Assembly (NCBI GenBank): GCA_945860225.1
Contig: CAMAPT010000013.1
Span: forward strand, 1-64,000
Source: Chitinophaga pinensis
GTDB taxonomy: Bacteria > Bacteroidota > Bacteroidia > B-17B0 > Aurantibacillaceae
Length of the DNA stretch: 64,000 nt
Direction of reading: 5' to 3'
Both the position numbers and the translations under genes were made by a program. How positions within the stretch are numbered: position 1 is the stretch's first letter; every line of letters begins with the position of its first letter. This document shows, piece after piece, positions 36,451 through 45,049 of the stretch. The notes beneath the pieces were generated by a model. That model saw nothing but the letters and a program-made list of their open reading frames with translations. It was not told the DNA's origin and did no database searches.

Positions 36451-37905
36451 ATGGAAAATAAAAAAACAATCCCTGTAACCGTTTTAACCGGTTTCCTTGG
36501 CTCAGGAAAAACAACCTTATTAAATAAAATACTAAGTGAAAATCACGGTAAAAAAATAGCTGTAATCGAAAACGAATTTGGCGAAGTTGGTGTGGATAAC
36601 GAATTGGTTATTGGAGCCGATGAAGAAATTTTTGAAATGAATAATGGTTGCATTTGTTGCACGGTTCGTGGAGATTTAATTCGAATACTTGACCAATTAA
36701 TGAAACGAAAAGATAAACTCGATTATATTATAGTAGAAACTACAGGCATGGCAAATCCTGCACCTGTAGCGCAAACATTTTGGGTAGATGATGATATAAA
36801 AGAAACATACAGGCTTGATGCCATTGTTACAATTGTAGATGCCAAACACGTTTGGTTGCATATTGATGATAGTGAGGAATGTAAGGAGCAAATTGCTTTT
36901 GCCGATGTTATTCTTTTAAATAAAACAGATTTAGTAACTGCTGAGGAGTTAGTAATACTTGAGAAACGGATACGCTCAATGAATGTCAACGCTAAAATAC
37001 ATAAAACAAAAGATGCTGAAATTAATCTTGAAAACATACTTGACATTAAAGCCTTTGATTTAGATGCGAAAATTGAAATAAATCCTGCTTTTTCAACAGA
37101 AGAGTATCCATACGAATGGATGGGCTTATATAACTTAGTAGATAACGAGTATCAAATTGAAATGACTGAAGGCCCCGATCCTTCTTTTGACATAGGTTTT
37201 ATAAAATTAAATGATGCAAGTGTTACTGAAATAGCTATGGCTAAAAAGCAAGCTATTAAGTTATTTTCGGATCAACCAAAAGAGGTTAAGGCAGATAAGT
37301 TTTTAAATGCTAACCAAACCCTAAACAGATTGTTAATTGATAATGATTTACAAAACTTTTACTTTAGACCAAATAAACCAGGCATTTATGCTCTATTTAC
37401 GCAACATGGCCCTGATGAGTTTAATCTTAAAATTAAATCGGAGTATAAAGGAAATAATAAAGAACTATCAAATGCAAATACACATAAAGTTGTTTCAAAA
37501 GAAGATTTGCAAAACTTGAAATACGAAAGACTATCTCTAATTTCTCCCATATTATTTGAGGAGTTTGAACACAGCCATGAGCATGATGATTTGGTATCTT
37601 CTGTTGGTATTGAAGATGAAAACGAATTGAGTATTCAAAAAGTAAACGAATGGCTTTCTTATTTACTTCAGTTTAAAGGAACTGATATTTACCGTATGAA
37701 AGGGATTTTGAACATTGCTGGCAATGATGAACGATTTGTATTTCAAGGAGTACACATGTTGTTTGATGCCAAAGCCGACAGATTATGGAAAGCAGGGGAA
37801 AAAAGAAGAAATCAACTTATTTTTATAGGCAAAAATTTGAACCGAGAAGAATTATTGAGTGGATATAAAAGTTGTATCTCAAAAAAACAATTAAATACTG
37901 CTTAA
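36451..37905 (+). CDS. COG0523 GTPase with inserted domain and His-rich segment
   Basis: A 484-residue G3E GTPase: Walker A GFLGSGKTT (14-22), metal motif C67-I-C69-C70, VETTGMANPAPVAQTF, NKTDL, and a C-terminal CobW_C domain (about 395-475, IYRMKGILNIAGNDERFVFQGVH). Between them is an extra region of about 130 residues (about 225-360, including YALFTQHGPDEFNLKI) not present in the GTPase at 31266, and a His/Glu cluster EEFEHSHEHDD just before CobW_C. It is probably a metal chaperone. The stop abuts the ATG of the WD40 gene with no spacer. Confidence 0.92.
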   Translation: MENKKTIPVTVLTGFLGSGKTTLLNKILSENHGKKIAVIENEFGEVGVDNELVIGADEEIFEMNNGCICCTVRGDLIRILDQLMKRKDKLDYIIVETTGMANPAPVAQTFWVDDDIKETYRLDAIVTIVDAKHVWLHIDDSEECKEQIAFADVILLNKTDLVTAEELVILEKRIRSMNVNAKIHKTKDAEINLENILDIKAFDLDAKIEINPAFSTEEYPYEWMGLYNLVDNEYQIEMTEGPDPSFDIGFIKLNDASVTEIAMAKKQAIKLFSDQPKEVKADKFLNANQTLNRLLIDNDLQNFYFRPNKPGIYALFTQHGPDEFNLKIKSEYKGNNKELSNANTHKVVSKEDLQNLKYERLSLISPILFEEFEHSHEHDDLVSSVGIEDENELSIQKVNEWLSYLLQFKGTDIYRMKGILNIAGNDERFVFQGVHMLFDAKADRLWKAGEKRRNQLIFIGKNLNREELLSGYKSCISKKQLNTA

Positions 37906-38958
37906 ATGGTAAATCATTTACAAATAAATAAAATAGCAGAGTCAAAAAACGAATATGAATTATGGCGAACCCAACTTAATGATTATGTAATTGGTATTGG
38001 GTGGAGTTATACAAATGAGTATATTCTTGTGGCATCTTCGTGTGGTATATTAACGTGTTATAACTCATCATATCATTTAAAAATATTTGAAGCAAAAGCG
38101 CATCAAAATGGTTTAATGTGTTTAGCTGTATCACCTACCGAAAATAAAGCAGTAACAACAGGGCAAGATGGGCTTATCAAGCTTTGGGACATAAAATCAG
38201 CGTCTCTTATTAAAGAAATTAAATCAGATAGCCTATGGGTAGAGCAAGTGGTTTGGTCGCCTGATGGAAATTATTTTGCTGTAAGTTCTGGAAACACATT
38301 AACTGTTTTTAATAATGATGGAAAGAATATTCAAGAATTTGATGGGCATGAAAGTACTGTTTCGGGCATTGAGTGGAACAGTAGTAGCAAGGCATTTGCC
38401 ACAGCCTGCTATGGTGGTGTGCGTTTATTTGAAATTGAGCTAGATGAACCAATAGAGTTTTTGGAGTGGAAAAATTCTATGCACTCTTTATCGTGGAGTC
38501 CCGATGGTAAATTTATAGGTTGCGGTACTCAGGATTCGAGAGTGCATTTTTTTCCGTTACCTTATAATATTGGTTCTGATTTTGAAATGAATGGTTATAA
38601 AGGAAAAGTTAAACTATTAGATTGGACATTTGACTCTATCTTTTTCTTAACAAACTGTTGGGATGAATTAATCGTGTGGAAATTTGCAGGTGTTGCGCCG
38701 CAAGGTCAGATGCCACAAACGCTCGGTGGGCATTTAGGAAAAATAACACAAGCTAAATTTCAAAATAAAAGTAGCTTTCTAGCATCGGGCGACGACATGG
38801 GCTTTGTACATTTTTATGATGTTGCAATTAGCGAAAATTTAATAACAGGTGTTAAATTGAAAAACACAATAAGTAAACTATGTTGGTCAAACGATGATAA
38901 ACAATTAGCGATAGGCACATCGCACGGAGAGTTTGTTATTATGGAATCGCCAGCATAA
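37906..38958 (+). CDS. WD40-repeat beta-propeller protein
   Basis: A 350-residue cytosolic protein (no signal) made of WD40 repeats. Recognisable units include AVTTGQDGLIKLWDIKSA, SPDGNYFAVSSGN, STVSGIEWNSSSKAFATACY, SLSWSPDGKFIGCGTQDS and SFLASGDDMGFVHFYDV, enough for a seven-bladed propeller. WD40 proteins are scaffolds. Starting on the base after the GTPase stop, it is very likely translated together with it and may be its partner or target-selection platform (inference). Confidence 0.9.
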   Translation: MVNHLQINKIAESKNEYELWRTQLNDYVIGIGWSYTNEYILVASSCGILTCYNSSYHLKIFEAKAHQNGLMCLAVSPTENKAVTTGQDGLIKLWDIKSASLIKEIKSDSLWVEQVVWSPDGNYFAVSSGNTLTVFNNDGKNIQEFDGHESTVSGIEWNSSSKAFATACYGGVRLFEIELDEPIEFLEWKNSMHSLSWSPDGKFIGCGTQDSRVHFFPLPYNIGSDFEMNGYKGKVKLLDWTFDSIFFLTNCWDELIVWKFAGVAPQGQMPQTLGGHLGKITQAKFQNKSSFLASGDDMGFVHFYDVAISENLITGVKLKNTISKLCWSNDDKQLAIGTSHGEFVIMESPA

Positions 38959-38968
38959 TAATAAAAAA

Positions 38969-39277
38969 ATGAAAAAAATAGTAATAATAGGCGCTATAAT
39001 TTTTGCAGTTAGCTCTTGTAATCAAATAGCAAAAGAAGAAAGAGTTTTAGTAAAAGGTAGTAATGATTCTTTGCTTGTAATAAATATCCCTGCGGCATCT
39101 TGTGAAAATTGTCAAAAAGTTATTGAAGATGGTTTGTATAAAGAAAAAGGTGTAAAACAAAGTATACTTAATTTGAATACAAAACAAGTATCTATAGTTT
39201 ATGCTCCAAGTATTACCAATCCCTTTATAATCGAAGCTACTGTAAATAAACTAGCGACCCAAATGCCTTGTAAATAA
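38969..39277 (+). CDS. HMA-like metal-binding lipoprotein (cassette copy B)
   Basis: A 102-residue paralogue of the protein at 33207. It has a clean lipoprotein signal (IIFAVSSCNQ, C17), the metal loop IPAASC45ENC48QKVIEDGL, NLNTKQVSIVYAP, and the C-terminal MPCK with C101. Outside the metal loop and the terminal cysteine it has diverged strongly from copy A. ATG 38969 is chosen because 38933 lies inside the WD40 gene. It begins 10 bases after that gene. Confidence 0.82.
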   Translation: MKKIVIIGAIIFAVSSCNQIAKEERVLVKGSNDSLLVINIPAASCENCQKVIEDGLYKEKGVKQSILNLNTKQVSIVYAPSITNPFIIEATVNKLATQMPCK

Positions 39278-39292
39278 TTAAACCCAATAAAA

Positions 39293-39811
39293 ATGAAAAC
39301 TAAATTTTATAAAACTCTTTTACTGTTAGGTGTTGTAATATTTGCTACCTCTTTTAAGCATCCTATTAAACTTACTGCCTCGCTAATAGAGTACGATCTT
39401 AATTCTACAAGTTTAAAAACAGAATGTAAAATTTTTATAGATGACTTTGAAAAAAGCATTAATAAAACCTTGACTAAAAATATCAACCTATCTGATTTAA
39501 CAAAAGAAAATAAAACAGGTATTGAAAATTACTTTGAAAAACATTTTAACATTACTGTTAACGGAAAAATTTTACCCTTAAAATTTAAAGCATCTGAGGT
39601 TTTAAAAGAGTACAATGTTATTACTATAAAGTTTGTAGACAATAAGTTAAAGATTAAAAAAGGGGATAAATTACTTATTGAGAACACGCTTTTTTTTGAA
39701 GAGTTTGGATACTTGCAATCAAACAGAATAACTGTGCGCATACCTCCTTTTATTGCAGAAGATAATCATGAAGCCGTTGTAAATAATTATGCTATTCCTT
39801 ACAATTTTTAA
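39293..39811 (+). CDS. DUF6702-like exported protein (cassette copy B)
   Basis: A 172-residue paralogue of the protein at 33577, with a typical signal peptide (TLLLLGVVIFATSFKHP). The mature region has the same landmarks: HPIKLTASLIEYD, ECKIFIDDFEKSINKTLTKN, NTLFFEEFGYLQSNRITVRIPPF and the ending AIPYNF. It is spaced 15 bases from the lipoprotein and 11 from the HupE permease, a tight operon. Confidence 0.78.
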   Translation: MKTKFYKTLLLLGVVIFATSFKHPIKLTASLIEYDLNSTSLKTECKIFIDDFEKSINKTLTKNINLSDLTKENKTGIENYFEKHFNITVNGKILPLKFKASEVLKEYNVITIKFVDNKLKIKKGDKLLIENTLFFEEFGYLQSNRITVRIPPFIAEDNHEAVVNNYAIPYNF

Positions 39812-39822
39812 CATAAAACATT

Positions 39823-40407
39823 ATGAATAATTTAAGTTCTTTTTTTGTTAATGGTTGGAATCATATAGTTGATATTAATGCTTATGACCATTTATTGTTT
39901 GTAATGACACTATGTGCTGCGTTTAAGCTAAATCAATGGAAACAAATATTAGTAATTATTACAGCCTTTACCATTGGGCATAGCGGAACGCTTATTTTAA
40001 GTGCATTAGATATTATTCCTGCAAATTCTAAATTAATAGATATGCTAATTCCTATCACTATTATGATAACAGCTATAGCAAATATTATTAATTATGATAA
40101 GCAAAGTAAATTTTCTGATGCTAAAATAAAATACGGCATTGCCCTTGTTTTTGGGTTGATACATGGATTAGCGTTTGCCAGTAATTTTAAATTTATGATG
40201 TTTGGCGGGAGTATTATTATGCCATTATTTACATTTAACATTGGCATTGAAGTTGGGCAATTATTTATTGTACTAATTTTTACACTTGCTTTATGGCTTT
40301 ATACAAATATAATTAAAGGCGAACATTTTAAATGGAATTTATTTGTTTCGGGCGCAGGATTTGGCATTGCGGCAACTATACTTTTAAAAGCACTTAAAGC
40401 AGAGTAA
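39823..40407 (+). CDS. HupE/UreJ-family metal permease (cassette copy B)
   Basis: A 194-residue six-helix permease, nearly the same as the one at 34148: GWNHIVDINAYDHLLFVM, AFTIGHSGTLILSALDIIP and GLIHGLAFASNFKFMMFGG are shared. Differences cluster in the cytosolic loop around 90-95 and in the C-terminal helix. Probable metal import; the metal is not fixed by sequence. Confidence 0.88.
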   Translation: MNNLSSFFVNGWNHIVDINAYDHLLFVMTLCAAFKLNQWKQILVIITAFTIGHSGTLILSALDIIPANSKLIDMLIPITIMITAIANIINYDKQSKFSDAKIKYGIALVFGLIHGLAFASNFKFMMFGGSIIMPLFTFNIGIEVGQLFIVLIFTLALWLYTNIIKGEHFKWNLFVSGAGFGIAATILLKALKAE

Positions 40408-40449
40408 ATTAAAACTCTAACAATAGATAGATTTAAGACTTAACAAACA

Positions 40450-40788
40450 TTGACTAAAAAAACAACATACTTTTCTTTATTTTTAATAGCCACCCTGCTA
40501 TTTCAATTAGTTGTAATACCTCTCCACAAAGTATTTGCACATAAAAATGATGTAATTGAAAATTATACAAAAAACTCTTTAACCGTTAAAGTATCTCACG
40601 AACATTCAGATTGTTTTATTTGTGATCATGACCACTATTTACCCGCTTTAGTTAACGAAGTTTTTAGATTAAATAATACTTTACTTCAATATATTGATTT
40701 TAATTTTTTATGGTTTGATAATCTAATTAAATTATCTAGTCATTTTAATTATAAACTAAGAGGGCCACCTTTCTTATTTCTAAATTAA
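40450..40788 (+). CDS. Small exported His/Cys-rich protein
   Basis: A 112-residue protein with a TTG start, a signal peptide (LFLIATLLFQLVVIPLHKVFA) and a compact metal-binding-looking cluster HEHSDCFICDHDHY (about residues 54-67). The C-terminus LRGPPFLFLN resembles the end of small exported proteins that often precede metal-related TonB receptors in Bacteroidota. It lies about 100 bases before such a receptor. Metal binding is inferred from the cluster; the family is not named. Confidence 0.7.
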   Translation: MTKKTTYFSLFLIATLLFQLVVIPLHKVFAHKNDVIENYTKNSLTVKVSHEHSDCFICDHDHYLPALVNEVFRLNNTLLQYIDFNFLWFDNLIKLSSHFNYKLRGPPFLFLN

Positions 40789-40886
40789 CTCATAGAAATT
40801 AATTTTTTCTTTTTTCTAAAATTCACTTATTAAAAAAAACATTGCTGTATCATTCATTTGATATGGCTACTATAATATTATTTAAA

Positions 40887-43004
40887 ATGAAACAACATAA
40901 TACATTAAAAAAAATATCACTTCTTATTTTAATTGGTGGACTTTCTTCCAATAGCTTTAGTCAAACAAAAGATTCAATAAATTTAGATGAGGTTACAATT
41001 TCTACAAATAAAAAAGTTGAAGAAATGAAATCATTAAATAAAATTGATGTTGATTTAAAAGACTTACCCGTTACAATTCACAGTATTGATAAAAAATTAA
41101 TAGATCAAAGAGGAGGTATTGCTTTAGAAGATGCCATGAAAAATGTAACTGGAGTTAGATCTCGCAACACTTACGGTGGGTTTCAACACTTCCATATTAG
41201 AGGGATGGAGCAATTTGTACTCTTAGTAGATGGTGTAAGAGATGAACGCCATAATATTTCGCAAAGTGCTCCTTCAACTAACCTAGCCGCAGTAGAAGGT
41301 ATAGATGTTTTAAAAGGGCCATCTTCCGTTTTATTTGGACACTCGGCACTAGGAGGCATCATCAACATTAGAAGGAAACAACCTACAAGTATTTTTAAGG
41401 CAGATTTTATGGCATCATATAGCTCGTATAATACACGAAATATATCAGCCGGTGCTGGCGGTGCAATTAATAGCAAGCTTTCGTTTAGAACAGATTTTGG
41501 TGTAGGGCAATCTCAAGGATTTAGAAATTTTGGAAATTCCTATACAAATGGATATTTCGCTTTAAAATATGTTCCAAATAAAAAACATACAATCCAAATA
41601 TCCGTTCAAGCAAATGATGATTTTTACGCTACCGATACTGGATTGCCAGTAGAACAAGATGGTTCGCTTGTTAAAGGAATGAACCCATTAACACGCTACA
41701 ATGACCCTCAAGATTATTTAAAAAATAAGCGTGTTGATATGCAATTAAAATATCAATATCGCATTTCTGAAAACTGGGGCATAAGTAATACGGCTTCGTA
41801 TTTTGTTGATGATATAAATTATTTTTCTACTGAAGAGTTAACTCTTAATGCCACAAAAGATTCATTAACTCGCTCATTCCCTTTTTACTTTAATCATCAA
41901 ACAAAACCATTTCAAAATCAACTTGATTTAAATGGAACTTATAAAATCGGAAAAATTGAAAATAAATTTGTGTTAGGCTACTCTTTTAATATGTTAGATA
42001 GAAAAACATACAGAGGCATAATATCTGGCGCAGGTAAAAATGCTAAAATTTCTGTTGCAAATCCTGTATTAAATCAAGGAGCAATGAGTATTGAGGATAA
42101 TCGTTACCAAGCAAGAATGGAAACTTCGCATGGAATATTTGCTCAAAATTGGATTAATATTTCTGAAAAATTAAAAGCCTTGGTTGCAGTTAGAGTAGAT
42201 ATTTTTAATGGAGATTATTATACAAATACTGTAGATAAAGATAGAAATGTTACCGTAAAAGGTACAGTAAGTAAATTAAATATAACTAACCCTACTTACA
42301 GAGCAGGTTTAGTTTACGAGCCTATTAAAAATTTATCTATTTACTCATCGTACAATACCTATTTTAAACCTACCCGAACCGTAGCCGCAGATGGCACTAT
42401 GTTTGACCCTGAAACTGGCTATCAAGGTGAGCTAGGAGTAAGATATGCTTACAAAGAATTTATATCTATAAACGTATCTGCCTTTACACTAGCAAGAACC
42501 AATATATTACAAAGTTTTGCAGGTGGAGTATTTAAAAATATTGGAACAGGAACATCTAAAGGATTTGAAGTTGACTTACAAGCTAATATTACAAGCCAAT
42601 TTTGCATAACAGCAGGTTATTCAAACGCTAATACACGTGTTGAAAAAAATAAAGATGATAATTTTGAAAATCCGAACGTAGGAAAAAAACTAGCATTTGC
42701 ACCCGAACATTTAGTTCATTCATGGTTAACCTATGAACTAGATAAAAGTATTGTAAAAGGATTGGGTATAGGCGCTGGTGCAAGTTATACTTCCGAAAAT
42801 TACACGGATGCTAGCAATACGTATAAATTACAGGCATATCCGTTGATTGATGCTGCTATTTGGTATAAGTTTAGTACGTATGAATTACGTTTTAATGTAA
42901 ATAACATTACTGATCAGTTTTATTACAGAGATGCGATTTTTGCCAATCAATTTTTTGTTGGTATGAACAGAAACTTTATGTTAACGTTTAAAGCCGCATT
43001 TTAA
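40887..43004 (+). CDS. TonB-dependent outer-membrane receptor
   Basis: A 705-residue receptor: signal peptide (ISLLILIGGLSSNSFSQ), a plug domain (about 50-165, with VTGVRSRNTYGGFQHFHIRG and GIDVLKGPSSVLFGHSALGGIINI), and a 22-strand barrel ending in a terminal Phe (FMLTFKAAF). It lacks the N-terminal carboxypeptidase-regulatory domain of SusC types and resembles siderophore/metallophore receptors. Linkage to the metal genes suggests import of a metal or metal chelate. ATG 40887 is chosen for the signal peptide. Confidence 0.9.
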   Translation: MKQHNTLKKISLLILIGGLSSNSFSQTKDSINLDEVTISTNKKVEEMKSLNKIDVDLKDLPVTIHSIDKKLIDQRGGIALEDAMKNVTGVRSRNTYGGFQHFHIRGMEQFVLLVDGVRDERHNISQSAPSTNLAAVEGIDVLKGPSSVLFGHSALGGIINIRRKQPTSIFKADFMASYSSYNTRNISAGAGGAINSKLSFRTDFGVGQSQGFRNFGNSYTNGYFALKYVPNKKHTIQISVQANDDFYATDTGLPVEQDGSLVKGMNPLTRYNDPQDYLKNKRVDMQLKYQYRISENWGISNTASYFVDDINYFSTEELTLNATKDSLTRSFPFYFNHQTKPFQNQLDLNGTYKIGKIENKFVLGYSFNMLDRKTYRGIISGAGKNAKISVANPVLNQGAMSIEDNRYQARMETSHGIFAQNWINISEKLKALVAVRVDIFNGDYYTNTVDKDRNVTVKGTVSKLNITNPTYRAGLVYEPIKNLSIYSSYNTYFKPTRTVAADGTMFDPETGYQGELGVRYAYKEFISINVSAFTLARTNILQSFAGGVFKNIGTGTSKGFEVDLQANITSQFCITAGYSNANTRVEKNKDDNFENPNVGKKLAFAPEHLVHSWLTYELDKSIVKGLGIGAGASYTSENYTDASNTYKLQAYPLIDAAIWYKFSTYELRFNVNNITDQFYYRDAIFANQFFVGMNRNFMLTFKAAF

Positions 43005-43006
43005 TA

Positions 43007-44521
43007 GTGGAATTTGTTAAAATAAAAAAACAAAAATTAATTCAAGCGGTGCGTAATATGCACCGCTTGTTCGGATTTTTTCTATCTCTACTTTTTTTTG
43101 TATGGTGTACAACTGGATTTGTTATGATGTACAAGGAGTTTCCCTCGGTTTCAAAAACAGAGTATTTAAAAATGCGCACAAACATTAGTTATGATAGCAC
43201 AATAAAATTATCAGCTATAAACGAATGGGAATATACAAATTTAGATTCGTGCTCCGAAATTCGCATGTATCAGTTACTTAAAAAAAAAATTATCAATATT
43301 GTAAACACAGAAGGGAAAATTATTTGTTTAGATGCTTACACAGGAAAGTACGTTAATCCAATAAAAGAACATGAATTAAAAGACCTTGTAAATAGTTATT
43401 TTGGCAATACAAAAAAAGTAAAAACAATTGATGTAATAACAGAATTAGATCAATGGATACCACGTACCAAGTTTTTGCCACACATGCCTATTTATAAAGT
43501 TTTGTTAGATGATAAAGAAAATACAACGTGCTATATTTCTTCTCAATCAGGAGAAATAATTCAAAAACTAAATTTTGAAGATAAGATTTGGGCTTGGCTT
43601 GGACCTATACCACATTGGATATATTTTAAAAATTTACGAATAAATACTGATGCATGGAGGTATGTTGTAATAACACTTTCATCTTTAGGAGTGGTGTTAG
43701 CTTTGCTTGGTATTATACTTGGCGTTAGCCGAACAGTAAATTCAAAAAATAAATCTCAAAAATTCTCACCATATAAAAAAAAGTGGTTTCGTTGGCATCA
43801 CTATGTTGGATTTATATTTGGTCTATTTATTTTTACTTGGATATTAAGCGGCTTATTATCTATGAACCCATTAAAATGGGCGTCAGAAGATAGTTTAAGC
43901 GAAAAGGAAACTAAAATTTGGCAAGGAACAAATTATTCAATATTAACAACAGTAAATAATTTTCAATCAGCATTTGATAATATAACTAAGCACAAATCCA
44001 TTAAGGAGATTAAATTTTCATTGTTTAACTCGGACAATTATCTAATAGCAACTAATCAAAATAATGAAGTACAACATGTAAAAATACAAGATAAAAACGT
44101 TTTTAATAATGCAATAGATATTTTAAGTATAAAGTCTCAAGTATTAAAATTATTACCAAACAATAAAATTATTGCGTCTGAGATATTAACTGATTATGAT
44201 AACTATTATTACAATAAACACAGAACATTACCATTGCCAATTTACCGATTTAAGTTTGATGACAAAAATAGTACATGGTACTATGTAAACCCAAAAACCT
44301 TAACTGTTGTAAAAAAAATGCAAACAGATAATAAAATAGAAAGGTGGTTGTATAATGGGTTGCATAGTTTAGATTTCCCTCAATTATTTTATAAACGTCC
44401 CCTATGGGATATTATTGTTATAGTTTTATTATTAGGCTGTACACTACTTAGTTTTACTGGTTTAAAACTTACAGCTGGTTGGTTTTTTAGATGGTATAAT
44501 AAAAGATTGATAAGAAAGTGA
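43007..44521 (+). CDS. PepSY-TM inner-membrane protein, putative reductase partner of the receptor
   Basis: A 504-residue protein with a GTG start two bases after the receptor stop. It has the PepSY-associated membrane-helix layout: helix 1 (LFGFFLSLLFFVWCTTGFVMM), a large periplasmic PepSY region, a helix pair near 215-285 (RWHHYVGFIFGLFIFTWILSG), a second PepSY region, and a final helix. Conserved His/Arg at helix ends (NMHRLFG, RWHHY, LHSLDFPQ) may bind heme. Such proteins beside siderophore receptors are thought to reduce the metal-chelate complex in the periplasm. Confidence 0.85.
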   Translation: MEFVKIKKQKLIQAVRNMHRLFGFFLSLLFFVWCTTGFVMMYKEFPSVSKTEYLKMRTNISYDSTIKLSAINEWEYTNLDSCSEIRMYQLLKKKIINIVNTEGKIICLDAYTGKYVNPIKEHELKDLVNSYFGNTKKVKTIDVITELDQWIPRTKFLPHMPIYKVLLDDKENTTCYISSQSGEIIQKLNFEDKIWAWLGPIPHWIYFKNLRINTDAWRYVVITLSSLGVVLALLGIILGVSRTVNSKNKSQKFSPYKKKWFRWHHYVGFIFGLFIFTWILSGLLSMNPLKWASEDSLSEKETKIWQGTNYSILTTVNNFQSAFDNITKHKSIKEIKFSLFNSDNYLIATNQNNEVQHVKIQDKNVFNNAIDILSIKSQVLKLLPNNKIIASEILTDYDNYYYNKHRTLPLPIYRFKFDDKNSTWYYVNPKTLTVVKKMQTDNKIERWLYNGLHSLDFPQLFYKRPLWDIIVIVLLLGCTLLSFTGLKLTAGWFFRWYNKRLIRK

Positions 44522-44583
44522 TTATAGTTCGTAGTAAGATTAATTACTAAACATATATTAAATGATTTATTAAAACAGATTAT

Positions 44584-45018
44584 ATGAAATATACTATTAA
44601 AATAATAATAATATTCAATTTACTTGACATACTTGGATTTGTAGTATCTGCTGTATGCGCTATTTATTGTATGATACTTCCGTTTATTTTGAGTTCGTTG
44701 CCATTATTAGGACTAAAATTCTTGGGTAGTCCAACTTTAGAACTTACAATACTTTTTTTTAGTATCACACTCGCTTTCATATCTTTTTTAATTGGCTATT
44801 GTAAACATCATAAGGATGACGAAGCGCTTAGCATCATGTTAATTGCCTTTATTTTCATTTTAATAAGTCATACCAATACTATACATGGAAATATATCAAC
44901 CCTATTTGAACAAATTTTTATGCCTATTGGAGGAATTATAATGGCTTATGCTCATTATCGAAATTGGCAACTTTGTAAAGAAAATAATTGTAAAAAAAAA
45001 TTGAATAATTTGAATTGA
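44584..45018 (+). CDS. MerC-like membrane protein
   Basis: A 144-residue four-helix protein. LLDILGFVVSAVCAIYCMILPFILSSLPLLG matches the MerC pattern (Asp, Ser, paired Cys in helix 1, then a PLLG turn). MerC transports mercuric ion in mer operons, but MerC-like proteins also appear in zinc-responsive operons of Bacteroidota. It sits between the PepSY protein and a COG0523 GTPase, and no mercuric reductase is present, so a zinc role is more likely than mercury resistance. Confidence 0.75.
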   Translation: MKYTIKIIIIFNLLDILGFVVSAVCAIYCMILPFILSSLPLLGLKFLGSPTLELTILFFSITLAFISFLIGYCKHHKDDEALSIMLIAFIFILISHTNTIHGNISTLFEQIFMPIGGIIMAYAHYRNWQLCKENNCKKKLNNLN

Positions 45019-45049
45019 TTCTCAAAAAATAGTCATTATAAATACTAAT

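Noticed and set aside
44584..45018. Mercury resistance operon
   Set aside because: A MerC-like protein is present, but there is no merA, merT, merP or merR.
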